Part shown: piece after piece, positions 47,305-59,060 of the stretch
Layout: every line of letters starts with the position of its first letter
Position numbering within the stretch: position 1 is the first letter of the stretch
Assembly (NCBI RefSeq): GCF_029168945.1
Contig: NC_083608.1
Coordinates: 21,904,136 to 21,968,135, forward strand
Source: Cannabis sativa
Taxonomy: Eukaryota; Streptophyta; Magnoliopsida; Rosales; Cannabaceae
Length of the DNA stretch: 64,000 bases
Direction of reading: 5' to 3'
The notes under the pieces: generated by a model
Told to the model about the DNA's origin: nothing
Databases searched by the model: none
What the model saw: only the letters and a program-made list of their open reading frames with translations
Position numbers and translations under genes: made by a program

Positions 47305-50150
47305 CTCTTTTTTTTTTTTTTGGAAGAACAACAACTTGTTCATTAGATAAGATAGTTGGAAAGCACAACATGGGTTCCCTCCCTATGGTATAAACCATTC
47401 AAAAGACTATTACCTCTAGCCTTTTTGGCTATAGCATCAGCAGCTTGATTGTTCAAACGAGAAATAAAATACAAATTACAAACATTAAAACTTGGCAGTA
47501 ACTGTAAAATCTCCAAGCAGTAGGTCTTGTTTCCCAATAAGGAGGGCAAATCCTTTTTTCCAAAGCTTGCACAATGACCTTTGCATCAGAAGCAATGGCG
47601 ATTGATCCTGTCTTGACCGCCATCCCCAACTGCAAAGCCCACCTGATTGCTTGCAATTCACCCTCCGCAACCGAACTTGCTTTACTCTGCTTCGCATACC
47701 ACATCCATCTACCCGTCCTTCTCTCCTACCATCCTAGAGCCAAATCAGCCACTCCTTCTTTCCAGGAAGCATCTGTTAGGCACACGATCTCTGTGATGCT
47801 AGGGATTTTGGTAGTCACGGTCGGTTGTCCCAAAGATAATCCTTTCCCCAATCTCTTATCGGTGTCACTCGAGCTGGAGGTCATCTGCAATTGGTTCAGC
47901 TCTTGGAAACGCCTGAGAATGTGTCTTCTAGTGTTGTGAATACCAGTTGCCTTTCCTTTGAACAAGCGTTCGTTTCTCGCTTGCCAAATTCCATCAAACA
48001 AGCATCCAATGAACTCCAAAAATTGCCACTTTATCTCAATTGGCATGCACGAAAACAAGCCCAATATGATATCTTTGCAGGTGGCATCCTCGCTAACATT
48101 GCTCCGAATTGGGAAAGGACAACTAAACCACAGTGCCTTCGCGAAAGGGCATGCCCTAAAAATGTGTCTTATTGTTTCACACAGAAGGTAGTTCTTGTCA
48201 CGAATGAAAAGGAGTTTATCGCGGGTTGGAATACAATCAGCAGCTACCCTCCATATAATCATTGAGGACTTGATATCGATATTCTGGTTCCATATTATCT
48301 TTCACAAAGGAGACTTTTCTGCTTCCCTATTCCCACAATACATCTGGTACGCTCTCTTGACAGTGAAAGCCCCATCAGTAGACTCTTTCCACACCAAAGT
48401 GTCTTCCTCCGAGGCAGGTAGTCTAGGAATCGAGCCAATTCTGGTACCTAAATCTCTCCCAAATACTTACTGAAGGAGATCCAAGTTCCAGCACTTATCT
48501 TGTATTGTAAGGTCAGCCATCGTCTTCAAATGCGGGTTACCACTTTTGATCGTTTGCAGAAGGTCATAGAACTCATTATATTTTAGCCATGGGATCCAAG
48601 GTTGATTCCATAGATCAATAGAATCTCCCCTCCCCGGAATGGCCAACCCTCCCAGTTGAATTATTCCTCTAGCCTCCAAAATACCCTTCCATAATGGGGA
48701 GTCAACTCCTCTCCCTTTCACCTCCCAAAAGGACTTGTTTTTGCAGTATTTAGCCATAAGACATTCAACCCACGGTTTATTCGCCCCGATTGCCATCTGC
48801 CATGCAAGTTTTGCTAATAGAGCTTTGTTTGTATCTTTTAATCTTCTGAAGCCTAGCCCTCCCTGACATTTAGGAAGGCAAAGGCTATCCCAACTCCTTA
48901 TGGCATTGAATCTATCTTTGGTTATCCCTCCTGTCCACCAGAATTTTTTGATAAGCGCATCAATTTCTCTACATGTCGACACCGGGATTTTACATGTTGA
49001 CATAGAATATAGCGGCAGGTTCAAGGCCACTGACTTCACTAAGGTTGTTCTCCCTGCATAGGACAAACTTTTAACTTTCCATCCTTCAAGTCTCTATAAA
49101 ACCTTCTCTTTTAGGCGCCTATAATCTTCTCTTCTCCTTCGCTTAAACACAAACGGATTGCCTAGATGCAGTTCATTACCCATGCCTTCTTTAACCTCAA
49201 GGATCCTTAGAATATTTTCTCTCTTGTTCTGGTTCAAGTTGTTGGAGAATAGCACACTGGATTTTAACTTACTGCATTCCTGACCCGACCATGCCTCATG
49301 AATCTTAAGACAATCCATGAAAGCAGTAGCATTTTTCTCATCTGCTCTTGCAAACAAAATAGTGTCATCTGCAAACATTAGGTGACTAAACGGGGGCACT
49401 CCTTGAAATCTTTATTCCTTTAATGTCTCCCAGTTCTTGCCTCTTAGCAATCAGCTTTGATAAAACATCATGGCAGAGAAGGAAAATAAAGAGGGATAGG
49501 GGGTCTCCCTGCTGAAGACCCCTGTTAGGAAAGATCTTCTTCTGCGGAACCCCATTGATAAGAACCGAGTAAGAGACAGTTGTAATACATGTCATTATCA
49601 GGTTTTGCACCTGACTATCAAAACTGTTGGCCTTTAAAACTCTCTTAATGAATCCCCACTCCATTCAATCGTAGGCCTTGTGCATATCGAGCTTCAGCGC
49701 CATCAAGCCTCCACGACCCTTCTTCTTTTTAATAGCCTGAACAAGCTCCTGGGTTAGGATGGAGGAATCCGCAATCCATCTCCCGGGTATGAAGGCAGCT
49801 TGAAAAGGTGACACAAATTTGTCCATGACCGCCCTAAGTCTGGTTGCAATAATCTTCGATATGATTTTGTATGCAAAGTTGCATAGACTTATCGGTCGGT
49901 ATTTATCAACAAACGTAGCATTTTCACCTTTCGGGATCAAACAAATAAAAGTGTAGTTTAATTGGCTCTGAATACTTCCCTCAGAGAAAAAGGAATTGGA
50001 CCATTCGAATAACACTACTGCCAATAACGTCCTAGTAGCTTCGATAAAAACAAACTGGCATACCGTCGGGACCCGGAGCTTTGAGCGGATGCATAGTAGC
50101 AATAGTGTTGATGATTTCCTCTTCCCCAGGCTAGTATGCTTCTTTTTAGC
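47305..50150 (-). mobile_element. 5'-truncated L1-type LINE
   Basis: Minus-strand ORF2 remains start at KAPGPDGM (about 50080), close to the truncation point near 50150. They run through RT motifs (CLIPKGENA, YRPISLCN, IPGRWIADS, GLQQGDPLS, and the catalytic LMFADDTILF near 49380). Next come the post-RT region (SYAGRTTLVKSVALNLPLYSM, in two parts), the zf-RVT region (SSMIIWRVAADCIPTRDKL) and the RNase H domain (CLTDASWK; EGELQAIRWALQLG; SRLNNQAADAIAK). At the 3' end is a short UTR and a poly(A) tail (T run 47308-47321 on the plus strand). The endonuclease and ORF1 are absent. Confidence 0.9.
47343..50102 (-). pseudogene. LINE ORF2 remnant (RT and RNase H)
   Basis: The coding remnant is split into pieces at 50102-49665, 49664-49386, 49399-49094, 49066-48467, 48262-47726, 47704-47453 and 47549-47343. 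Stops and frameshifts separate them, for example between KLDMHKAYD and MEWGFIKR at 49665, and before the FADD box. Order and spacing match plant L1 ORF2, so this is one former gene and not several. It cannot encode an active reverse transcriptase. Confidence 0.88.
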
Positions 50151-50533
50151 AGTAATAATCTACTCCCCTTTTTATTGTATATCTATGGAGAATAACAAGA
50201 TTACATGAACCTGGTCAAGTGAGTTCCTTGCTATCTCTCAAGATTACAAATATTTCTACAATTTTTTTGCTGTCTTGAGAATAGAGAACCCGATCCCCTA
50301 AATAGTGAATACGATCCACTATTTATAGGGAGAAGGATGTAGAAGACTCACATTTAATTACAGAATAAATAATTAATGCTAATTGGGTCAATCCCACAAA
50401 ATCCTTTAATCTTCCTTGATTCCCGCAAACTCCTAATTATAGGAGTGTGGACTGACTTATTTATGGAGAAATCAGTTGACGAAATGAATCTAGACATTTT
50501 CTCTCGTGAGGATCTCTGGTCAGATGTCCTTCC

Positions 50534-51061
50534 TAAGGTTGTTCGTGGTGTGGGTGGTGCAGTTTTTGATCATTTTTTCAAACCAACCCTCACATGCAAT
50601 TTTTCTAATTTCCCAAACTGCACCCGCACCGCGAAATTAAAAAACTGCAAAAATTGCACCGCAAAAAATAGTGCGGTGTGGTGCGGTTTCTACAGTTTCT
50701 GCAGTTTGGACTATCACCAAATAATTAAACTATCACAAATACAACAAAACTTGAGCAACACTTGTCAAAAATACCATAAGGCTTGAAAATAAATATGAAA
50801 AAAAGTTTCAAGTTTCAACAATACAATAATTAGTGGGCTTTAGGCTTGGCCTTCACATATAGGACCTAAATAAATATAAAAATTAGTATTTTATAATATA
50901 CGGTGCGGTGCAGTTTGAATCGCATATTAACAATTAAAAACCAAAAATTGCAACGCACTACGCGGTTTAAGAAAAATTCAAACCGTAATCGCACCGTAAA
51001 GAATTTCAAAGTGTATTTTTTTGCGGTGCGGACGGTTTGAGCAATTTGATGAACAACCCTA
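50534..51061. mobile_element. hAT-like MITE 1
   Basis: 528 bp with inverted ends TAAGGTTGTTCGTGGTGTGG and the complement of the right end (TAGGGTTGTTCATC). The 8-bp target duplication GTCCTTCC is perfect (50526-50533 and 51062-51069). The subterminal regions repeat GTGCGGT and its complement ACCGCAC many times, like transposase-binding arrays. It has no coding capacity and lies within a Tat-related remnant. Confidence 0.88.
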
Positions 51062-51399
51062 GTCCTTCCTACAGTGAGCCATTGGTGACTCAAAAGACTG
51101 GTGGATATGGTCCGTCCAGCATATGTCTGAGGTTAGGCGGATCCATCTGGTCCATATAGCAAACCAACATCTCTTGGAGAGTCTTGGAGGATTTTTGTTT
51201 TTTCTCAACTTGTTTCATGTTTGCCATGTATCACATCATTCCACATCCCCAAGATGATTTTTGGGATAACATTTACCCCCAAGTCTGTGTGGGGCTTTTG
51301 GTCGTACGGGGACTTTTTTGGCTTGTCTCTTTGCACAGTTATGTGATGCGTGTCTTTGCCAAAACGGTCCGTCCAGCCTGGGCGTCATACCTACCAGAA

Positions 51400-52130
51400 T
51401 CAAATATTCTTCTTGCTTTTCACAAGTTTTATTTCTGCTCAGCACACGTCGATCGGTGATTCTTAACTTTGATTCTTTTTGAGGTGAATCTCAAGCTCAG
51501 ACATTGTTACTCTCGTGCTAAATCTTCGGCCTCTCAAGTCGAGAGTTCTTCCAAGGAACTCCATAAGTTTGCTCAAGATGCAAGGGAAGAGCTCAAGAAG
51601 AAAGAAGAGCAGTTAAACAAGGAGAACAAGCTCTTGAGTGCTGAGAACTAGAAAGTGGTCGACTTAGAGAAAAGGTTGGCCAACCAAGCAAAAATTGAAG
51701 AGCTAGAGGCGTAACCGAGAAGGAGTCTAAAAAGATCAAGGATCTTGAGGACGAACGAGAGGGCTTTAGTTGTTTAAACCACTCACTTACCGAGCAGGTG
51801 AGAGAGCTGACTAAGGACCTTAAAGCTGAGGTAGAGGCTCATCAGAAGGACAACAGGAAGTAAGAGTCCATAGGCAACATGGTCTTCTACGAGTTCTGTA
51901 AGGCTAATCCAAAAAAATATTATATACGTGATCGAGGATGATTTGTCTGAACAATTGGCCTTCTGTAAAGTCGAAGCTGTTCGGGAGAAAGCTGAAAGGG
52001 AGGCCGCGTCTTGACAATGCTGAGGGTGAGGTTGTCGACCCCAACTTCTCCGTCCAGGAGCATCACGACAATGGTCTAGCAGCTGAGGATTTGAACCTGC
52101 CGACCCCCATGGATTTATGAAAAAAATTCT
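51400..52130 (+). pseudogene. Remnant of the Tat accessory coiled-coil ORF
   Basis: Plus-strand frames encode SKELHKFAQDAREELKKKEE, LNKENKLLSAEN (51469-51651), VVDLEKRLANQ, VRELTKDLKAEVEAHQKDN and MVFYEFCKANP. Stops and shifts interrupt them. A coiled coil ending in VFYEFxKxNP and followed by an LAFCK-like block is typical of the antisense accessory proteins of Tat elements. This is a diverged relative of the gene at 2109-5155, here without an identifiable pol. Confidence 0.55.
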
Positions 52131-52882
52131 TTTATTTATCATTGTACGCATTTTGGCATGTGGCCTTATTTTTAATACAATTTAGCTGACCAAGGGGCTT
52201 TTAATCTTGGTTTTATTTTCTCTATGCAGACATACAGTTGATTGGGCAGTCTTTAATCCCAGACTTACGATATATACATTTGATAAAACCTTTCTTTTGC
52301 ACATACTTAATTCTTAATTTTTGCTTAAATATTTTCATGTGTTATTTTCCTATGTTGTACCAGGTGTAGGTGGTCCCCAAGTGAGCGAGCAAATTTTAAA
52401 CTCTTCGTCACTTGCAAATTTATTAACTAGAGTATACCATAGAAATCTGTTCGACCTAAATTCCTGGGTAGACTTTTTTGTACACATGTTAAGCGATCCG
52501 TAATTTAGAAAACCACTAAGTATTTACAAGATATTATATATAAATAAAGAGACAATTTGAATAATATAAAATCTTTTTTAATTATTTATTGGTCAGAATG
52601 TGTAGTTACATAAATAACTTATATTTATTTAAAATAATAAGTGGTCATCGGACCTGATTAAAACTTTAAAACTTTCAATCGGATATTCTGCCCAGAAGAC
52701 ATCATTTAAGAATGATATTTTATTACATAAAAAGTACTTTAATGTAATCAACAGACCTTAGCACTACAAAAATTCAGAACTTCTCAACGGGAATTTCGTC
52801 CAAAAGCTACCATTTAAGAATGGTGTTTCAAACATTTAAGGTGAATCTTAAATCAACAACAACAAATATCAACGTTCCTATC
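52131..52882. other. Retroelement-derived or intergenic AT-rich DNA
   Basis: No gene is supported. The open frame at 52321-52503 has no domain. Confidence 0.5.
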
Positions 52883-52890
52883 CATATATG

Positions 52891-53494
52891 TAGGAGTGTT
52901 GACAATATCCAATATTTTTAGGTCTATCCAGATTCGATCTAATTATATATTGGATGTTAGATTTTACTATTCGATCCAATCTAATTAATTTCAGTCATCC
53001 ATTTGATCCAACATCCATTGAATATTAATTGGATTGAATCGGTTCTATCCGTTGGATGTGTTTCATATATATATATATTTATTAGTTTAATTTGGATTTA
53101 TTCAATATTTTAGACCTAGTATTTTTTTGGATCGGATCGGATCTATCCAATATTTTAGGTCTAGTATGTATTGGATTAGATTGGATCCATATCCAATCCA
53201 AGAAAAAAAGAGTAAAATTTTAATGTTAATTTTTATATATACATATATATTTACGTATAACAATATAAAATCTAATTACTCATCCAAACTAAATGAAAAT
53301 ACTAATTGATTCGATTGGATGTTAGATGTATTAGATTTTTGGACACCCCAACATCCAATCAGATCCGATCCAATTGGATATTCAAAAATAACATCCAATC
53401 TAATTCGATCACAATCGAATATCTTTTGTTTGGTGATTAGTTGTAATTGGATCGATCGGTTGTCATTGGATTGAATGATTTATGCACACCCCTA
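52891..53494. mobile_element. hAT-like MITE 2
   Basis: 604 bp from TAGGAGTGTTGACA to TGCACACCCCTA (inverted TAGGGGTGTGCA-type ends) with a perfect 8-bp target duplication CATATATG (52883-52890, 53495-53502). The interior is dense in GGATYGGAT/ATCCAATC motifs in both orientations. No coding capacity. Confidence 0.9.
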
Positions 53495-53760
53495 CATATA
53501 TGTATATTAAGAGATTTAATTAGTAAGAATAAAAATGATTTTTACTTCCGAATTATGATATTTGTAGAATTTTTTCTTTTAAATTATTTTTTTTTGTAAG
53601 AAATTCCTCTTGAAATTTAGAAATAATAATAAAACTTTCCCTTCAGTTGTATTTCATTCATTTTTTCAAATAATTTCCCAATGTTAGATTGATCCAAGGC
53701 TAATCTACCGTAGTTCGGGTAAAAAATAATTACATAAAAAGTGTTATAATGATAAATTAA

Positions 53761-54061
53761 GGTAGCATTTGGTTGAGAGAAATGAAAATATAAGAATAGG
53801 AATGAGAATAGGAATTGAATGAAATAAAATTTAAAATGCATAAAAACAATTGATATAAAAAATTATTAAATTTTTTCTTTAATTTGTTACATTGGAATGG
53901 TCTTTTCTTTATTTTTAAAATGGAATAGTCATTCCACCATTTTGGTGGAAAGAGTATTCTATTGGAATGTCATTCCGATACTTTAAAATGCAACCAAACA
54001 AAAGAATAAAATAAAAATTGTTTCCTTTCCATTCTATTGCATTTCATTACCAAATGTGACC
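53761..54061. mobile_element. Tourist/Harbinger-like MITE, family B copy 2
   Basis: 301 bp with ends GGTAGCATTTGGTTGAG and TTACCAAATGTGACC, flanked by TAA (53758-53760, 54062-54064). It lies in the opposite orientation to the copy at 33284-33561 and shares the TGGAATGxCATTC and AAAATGCAACCAAAC blocks. Confidence 0.85.
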
Positions 54062-54064
54062 TAA

Positions 54065-55680
54065 GTGTTATAATGATAAACTTTGAGAGTGTATGTTCGT
54101 AATTTTATTAAAATGTTTAAGATTATACTTAGTTTCAACTAATTTAAATTAGTTAATAAATTTCTTACTATAATTATACACATGATGACTACATCAATCA
54201 ATTATTTCAAAATTAAGATGATCACCAAAATACAACTGAAAAGATAAATTTGTAATTATATATTGCCATAGTTTGAAGGAAAATTTAAGAATAATAATAA
54301 TAATTTAGAGGAGAAAATGTTATAAGTGTCAAGGTAAAAATCTTATTTTTCAATTATTATTTTATATTTATATGTGCTTACTATAAAGAAATGATATGAT
54401 CAGCCATGTCAGCCCAACACATTGTGGAGTCATTTCTACAATATTCAATATTCTCCTTTGTGGTCCTGTAATATTTACCTAGCAGTGGATTTAAATTTGT
54501 TAGGATATTTTCCCTTTTTCTATTATATATGATCATGCATGGTAGTTCAAATAATTTCTTCCCATTTCATCATGCATGTAAAAATTATTTAACTCTTTTT
54601 TTTTTTTGGGATTAATGATTAAAATATTTTTTGCCTTTTTTCTTAAAGAATAATTTAATATATATTTCTTTTATTTGGGAAGTATAGTTGTACATAAACA
54701 ATAATAAATAATGTCTAATCCAGATGAATAGCATAATCTCACATTTTCTGGTTCATTGTCCTATGAGGTTCCTATGTCAATTCATTTGCCAACAACTTGG
54801 CACAAAACTTTATCCTCAACGTTACATATTTAATTAATTCAAATATTATAGCAGGAACTATCAGCTGAACTTGTAAGATGGATCTCTGAAATTAATTATA
54901 TTATAATAATTTCTATTCTATTGGATAAATATATTAATATATAAATATATATATGCTATGTAGGCACTATATATAAATTATGAAATATATATATGTAATA
55001 CATGAAAAGTGGAAGACGACTTTTGTGATTGTGAAAAAACAACCTATATGATTTAACATAAAAAATAGTTCCCACCATTAATTAATTCTTACAAGAAAAA
55101 GAAATGTCCAATTTCTCGATGCTTTAGTTTATGCACGTTCTTGTTTGGTTTGCCAACTCTTTAAGAGAGAGAAAAAGAGAGAGAGAAAGAACCAGACCAA
55201 GATATATACAAGAGACAAATTACAGTGGCACATATCCAAAAGGAAAAAAACAAAACAAAAATCATAATAATAAATTACAAACTTTTAAAACTAATAATCA
55301 ACAAAAATAATATGATTCCTAGTAGTACTATACTACTTCAAATAGAGGATATATGGAAGATATATATGGAGCTATATATATATATAATATATCAAAAATA
55401 AATATATATAATTTAAACGCTTGTATTTACATCAAAGAAATCATCATCATCAAGAACCTCCCCAAAGATTAAATTAAAAGAAAAAAGTATATATATATAT
55501 ATATATTTTGCAGACTGGGAAAATATAAGATCAGATCAGATCATAGAGCCTCACTAAATGTTCATGAGTAGTAGTCGTCATGATCATCAGCACCAAAAGA
55601 AATCAAGATAATATAACAAAAATCATATTATATAAAAAAAAAAAAAGCTTAATTAATAAGGTACTACATTAGAAGATGAC
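54065..55680. other. Intergenic DNA downstream of the VQ gene, with AT microsatellites
   Basis: No gene is supported. AT dinucleotide runs occur near 55371-55392 and 55488-55506, and a GA-rich run at 55165-55190. Confidence 0.65.
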
Positions 55681-55682
55681 TG

Positions 55683-56450
55683 CTACACAAGTTGAGGTCC
55701 TCCAAAACCAAATTGCATCACATGAGAATTATCCAAATTAGGTAGCAAATTATGGAACTCATCACCAGTTAGCTCTTCAAATCCAAGAAAACCTTCAAGA
55801 AACCCTGTTGTTGTACAATTACTACTCGAAATAGCATTCTCATCATGACCTTTATTATTAATCATATCCCACATACCATGATGATGATGATGAGCTTCAT
55901 CAACAATTTCTTCTTCTTCTTCTTCATCTTCCTCCTCCATTTTAACTACCCTTTGTTGATCCGCCATGCCCAGATAATCAAAACCCTGAAACCCACCACT
56001 AGTAGTATAGTCCATTTTCATGGCTATTGGCTTAGTGGGAAAGTAGGCGTTTAATTTGGAGTAATAACCAACTTGATTATCATCATCATTATTATTATTA
56101 TCATAATAATAATTACTATTATTATCTAATGATGATGATGAAGAAGCAGGTGTTGTGGGAATAATAATATTTTTGACTACTGATGATGAATTATTATTCT
56201 TGGGCTTACTTTTGGTAATACTCTCCTTCTTGCAGCATTGATCTTTCTCGGTTGGTTTTCCAGTGAGCCTTTGGACTAACTCTCTGAAATTTGCCACATC
56301 AGTCTTGATGATCTCCGGTGCAAATATATGGATAATCCTAATCTTAGGCTTAGTGGTGTTAATTATGGTACTTGATGAAACTTTTGATATTGTTTTTGAA
56401 TCTTTGCGAATGGCTAAAGATGGTGATCTTAGATTATTAATCTCCTCCAT
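55683..56450 (-). CDS. VQ motif-containing protein
   Basis: Intronless, 255 aa, as usual for the family. The block KPKIRIIHIFAPEIIKTDV (residues 34-52) is followed by the VQ motif FRELVQRLTG (FxxxVQxxTG). VQ proteins are plant nuclear cofactors that bind WRKY transcription factors and modulate defence and growth genes. The rest is low complexity: Ser and Asn runs, an Asn/Asp run (DNNNNDDDN), an acidic run (EEEDEEEEEE) and HHHHH. The C-terminal FLEGFLGFEELTGDEFHNLLPN may act as an activation segment. A TATA box is 130 bp upstream. A single W-box core (TTGACT, 56798-56793 on the gene strand) suggests WRKY feedback. I cannot assign a specific VQ number. Confidence 0.93.
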   Translation of the reverse strand: MEEINNLRSPSLAIRKDSKTISKVSSSTIINTTKPKIRIIHIFAPEIIKTDVANFRELVQRLTGKPTEKDQCCKKESITKSKPKNNNSSSVVKNIIIPTTPASSSSSLDNNSNYYYDNNNNDDDNQVGYYSKLNAYFPTKPIAMKMDYTTSGGFQGFDYLGMADQQRVVKMEEEDEEEEEEIVDEAHHHHHGMWDMINNKGHDENAISSSNCTTTGFLEGFLGFEELTGDEFHNLLPNLDNSHVMQFGFGGPQLV

Positions 56451-56578
56451 GAAAAGATTAATATAAGAAAATTTATGTTATTAGATAAGAGCTTTAAGAT
56501 AAAACAAAAGAAAATAAAGGGTTTTTTTTTGGGTAAGGGAGAGAAATTTGTGTTTGTTTACGAAGGGTTGAGAAAGGT

Positions 56579-56590
56579 TTATATATATAG
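56579..56590 (-). promoter_or_regulatory. TATA box of the VQ gene
   Basis: TATATATAAACC on the minus strand, about 130 bp before the ATG, followed by a CT-rich leader. Confidence 0.6.
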
Positions 56591-56799
56591 GAGAGAAAGG
56601 AAGTAAATGGGTTATTAAAAATGTCGTTTGATGGGAATCAAGGAATACTATGACAGAAAAAATATATTTTATATTAATTAGAGAAGAAAAAAATAAAAAT
56701 TATAAACAATAATAATAACAAAAAGAAAAAAATATAACAAGCTGTCTGATGAGAGCAAGGATTGGATGAATCCCTGTCTGACAAAATGCACGAGTCAAT

Positions 56800-57390
56800 A
56801 AAGTAAATGGAACTCAATGGTCCCCTAAGTTTCCCATTTTTAGATTTTGTATTATTTAGCTATAAAAATAATAATAATAATATATTTCTACAATATGTAA
56901 TTATATATTTGTTTACTGTTAGGTTTAGATAATTATTGATTAAATTAAGGTGAGGGGAGGTGGGCTGGCATGATGAGGGGTTGGATGTGAACACAAACAC
57001 ATATGCAGTGATTTTTTCTATCAATGTTAATTATTTTCACACTATAAAATGAATGACCTCAACATATATATGTATATGATGATATGAATTATGGTAATTA
57101 ATAATACTCTTTCTTTTTTCAAACTTAGGATATATTTTGATATGCTTGATTTTCTTTGCCTTGTATTACTTGCAATATGAAATACATCTCCCATTTCTAA
57201 CTATTATCTTCTCGTGTGCCTTGATACTTGACTTGACTTGAGATTAGTAGGACCTATTTAATTTATTTCACTAATCTTTTAATAAAATATATATTTCTAA
57301 TGTTTACCTAAAGTTATATATATTTCTAATGTTTACAATTAATGACGTGCTTTATCAAAATTACCAAATTAAAATCAACTAGATATTTAT
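56800..57390. other. VQ upstream and intergenic DNA
   Basis: AT-rich DNA; no gene is supported. Confidence 0.6.
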
Positions 57391-57391
57391 A

Positions 57392-57782
57392 AGATTAATT
57401 AGAATTTTTGACCTTAAATTTTAACATGTAACAAATCACGCTCTCTGAACTTTTTTGGCAGTTAAAAAATCCCATGAACTATTGAGATTGCTAGATTTAA
57501 GAATTTTTGTCTAATTTCATTCAATTTTACTATTCCAGTGATTGTTTATGTACTAAATCATGCTCCTTAGAGTTTGATATATACCAAACCATGTCTCTCG
57601 AAATTTTACATATAGTAAATTATGTCTCTGAACTTTCATACATGTTAGACTTTTTTTATTAAGATTGGATAAAAGTCCTCAAATCCAATAATCCCTATAG
57701 TTCAAAGAGTATTTTTAACGATTTTAAAAGTTCAGAAAACATGATGTGGTACGTGTTAAAGTTCGGAGGTAAAAAATTAACC
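57392..57782. mobile_element. AGGCTAATT-family MITE, diverged copy
   Basis: The arms around TTTGACCTTAAATTTTAACA (left) and the complement of GTTAAAGTTCGGAGG (right), with internal TACTAAATCATGCTCC, follow the plan of the element at 14733-15138. The ends read AGATTAATT and AATTAACCT. No exact target duplication was found. Confidence 0.6.
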
Positions 57783-57789
57783 TATTTAT

Positions 57790-58237
57790 AATGAGAAGAG
57801 TTGTTCTATACGATACAGTGGCTTTGGTGTAAAACATACTAGTGGTTATAACTTATATGAGTAATTTGCAAAACCTGAGTCTTGTTGAGGAGGTCAAAAT
57901 AGTAAATGATTGTACGTGTAGGAAAAAAAACTGATTTGTATAAAAAGCCATTGTACGAAAGATCATGGTCCCAAGTATCAATCATATCAGATCAGTTATG
58001 CAGGCAGATAAGGGCAATTTGGTCATTAAGCTAATATAATTATTTTTGGTATATATAAATAAGTGACATTCCACTACTAGTTATTACAAAATTCAGTAAA
58101 CCAAGGTCATGCCTTGCCCCTAAACGACAGCCGTACACGATCAGCTTTATTAAAAGATCCTAACATTTCAAGATGATCAATTTTCATTTATTTTTTTAAT
58201 AAACAACAGCCGTACTATATATATATATATGATTTAT
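57790..58237. other. Intergenic DNA
   Basis: No gene, RNA or bounded element is recognised. Confidence 0.6.
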
Positions 58238-58240
58238 TAA

Positions 58241-58727
58241 GGTGGCGTTTGGTAACACTTTTTTAATCAGTTTTTTGTTTTTAAAAGTAGAAAATTAAAA
58301 ATATTTTTCAAAAACATGTTTTATAAAACTGTTTTACTTTTCAATTTTATAATTAGAAATCAAAATTTTAAAAACAAAAAAAATTACTTTTCAATATTTT
58401 TTTAAACAGTTTTTTTTCTTAATCAATCTTTTAGATTACGACCAGACCCGAACCCAAATCCCCTCCCTACGGCCCTGGCGCTAACTCGGCTTTTGACTTG
58501 AACCCGAATCCGACCCCGGACCTAGACCCGACTTAAATAAAATCAAAAAATAAAAATAAAAATGAACTTTACAGAACACACTTTTGTTTTCAGTTTTTAA
58601 AATTGAAAAACAAAAGTGGTTATAGAACGCATTTTTGTTTTTAAAAAATAAATTTTTTAAAAACAAAAATTTTACTTTCATTTTGTGTTTAAAAAAATAA
58701 AAAACAAAAGTGTTACCAAACGGCACC
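58241..58727. mobile_element. Tourist/Harbinger-like MITE, family A copy 2
   Basis: 487 bp with ends GGTGGCGTTTGGTAACAC and GTGTTACCAAACGGCACC, flanked by TAA (58238-58240, 58728-58730). It has the same GC-rich core (GACCCGAACCCAAATCC) and near-identical length as the copy at 32346-32835. Confidence 0.87.
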
Positions 58728-58868
58728 TAATTTGTTCATTATTTTTCTGTCCTTTTTTTTCAATATATTATTTATGTTCTTTTTCTTTCAAGATATTAGT
58801 TTTCTGATAATTAATTATCCCTAATAACAATTTTTTAATTCTAATTTATCACAACAAAAATCTGATAT

Positions 58869-59060
58869 ATGTATATTATTGTGGAGAGTGATTTGAGAAT
58901 AACTATCAATGCTCTCAATAGGAAGGAATTTCATTGGGCTCTTGATAACTATGTCTCCTTTTGTATTAAGTCATCTCCTTCTTTTAATAGTTGTAATTTT
59001 TCTAATGTTAGTAGGTCTTGTAATTTTATTGTCCATAATGTGGCTAAGTGGGCTTTCACC
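58869..59060 (+). pseudogene. LINE RNase H fragment, cut by the Athila insertion
   Basis: Plus-strand translation gives IIVESDLRITINALNRKE, then CNFSNVSRSCNFIVHNVAKW and AF. These are the ESD strand and the VxRxxNxxxHxxAKxA end of an RVT_3 RNase H domain. The domain is interrupted exactly where the LTR starts at 59061. Upstream of 58869 no coding match is seen. Confidence 0.7.

Noticed and set aside
55845..56466. Plus-strand frames opposite the VQ gene
   Set aside because: Met and Phe runs arise from the complement of ATG/GAA trinucleotide tracts; the VQ protein on the other strand is clear.
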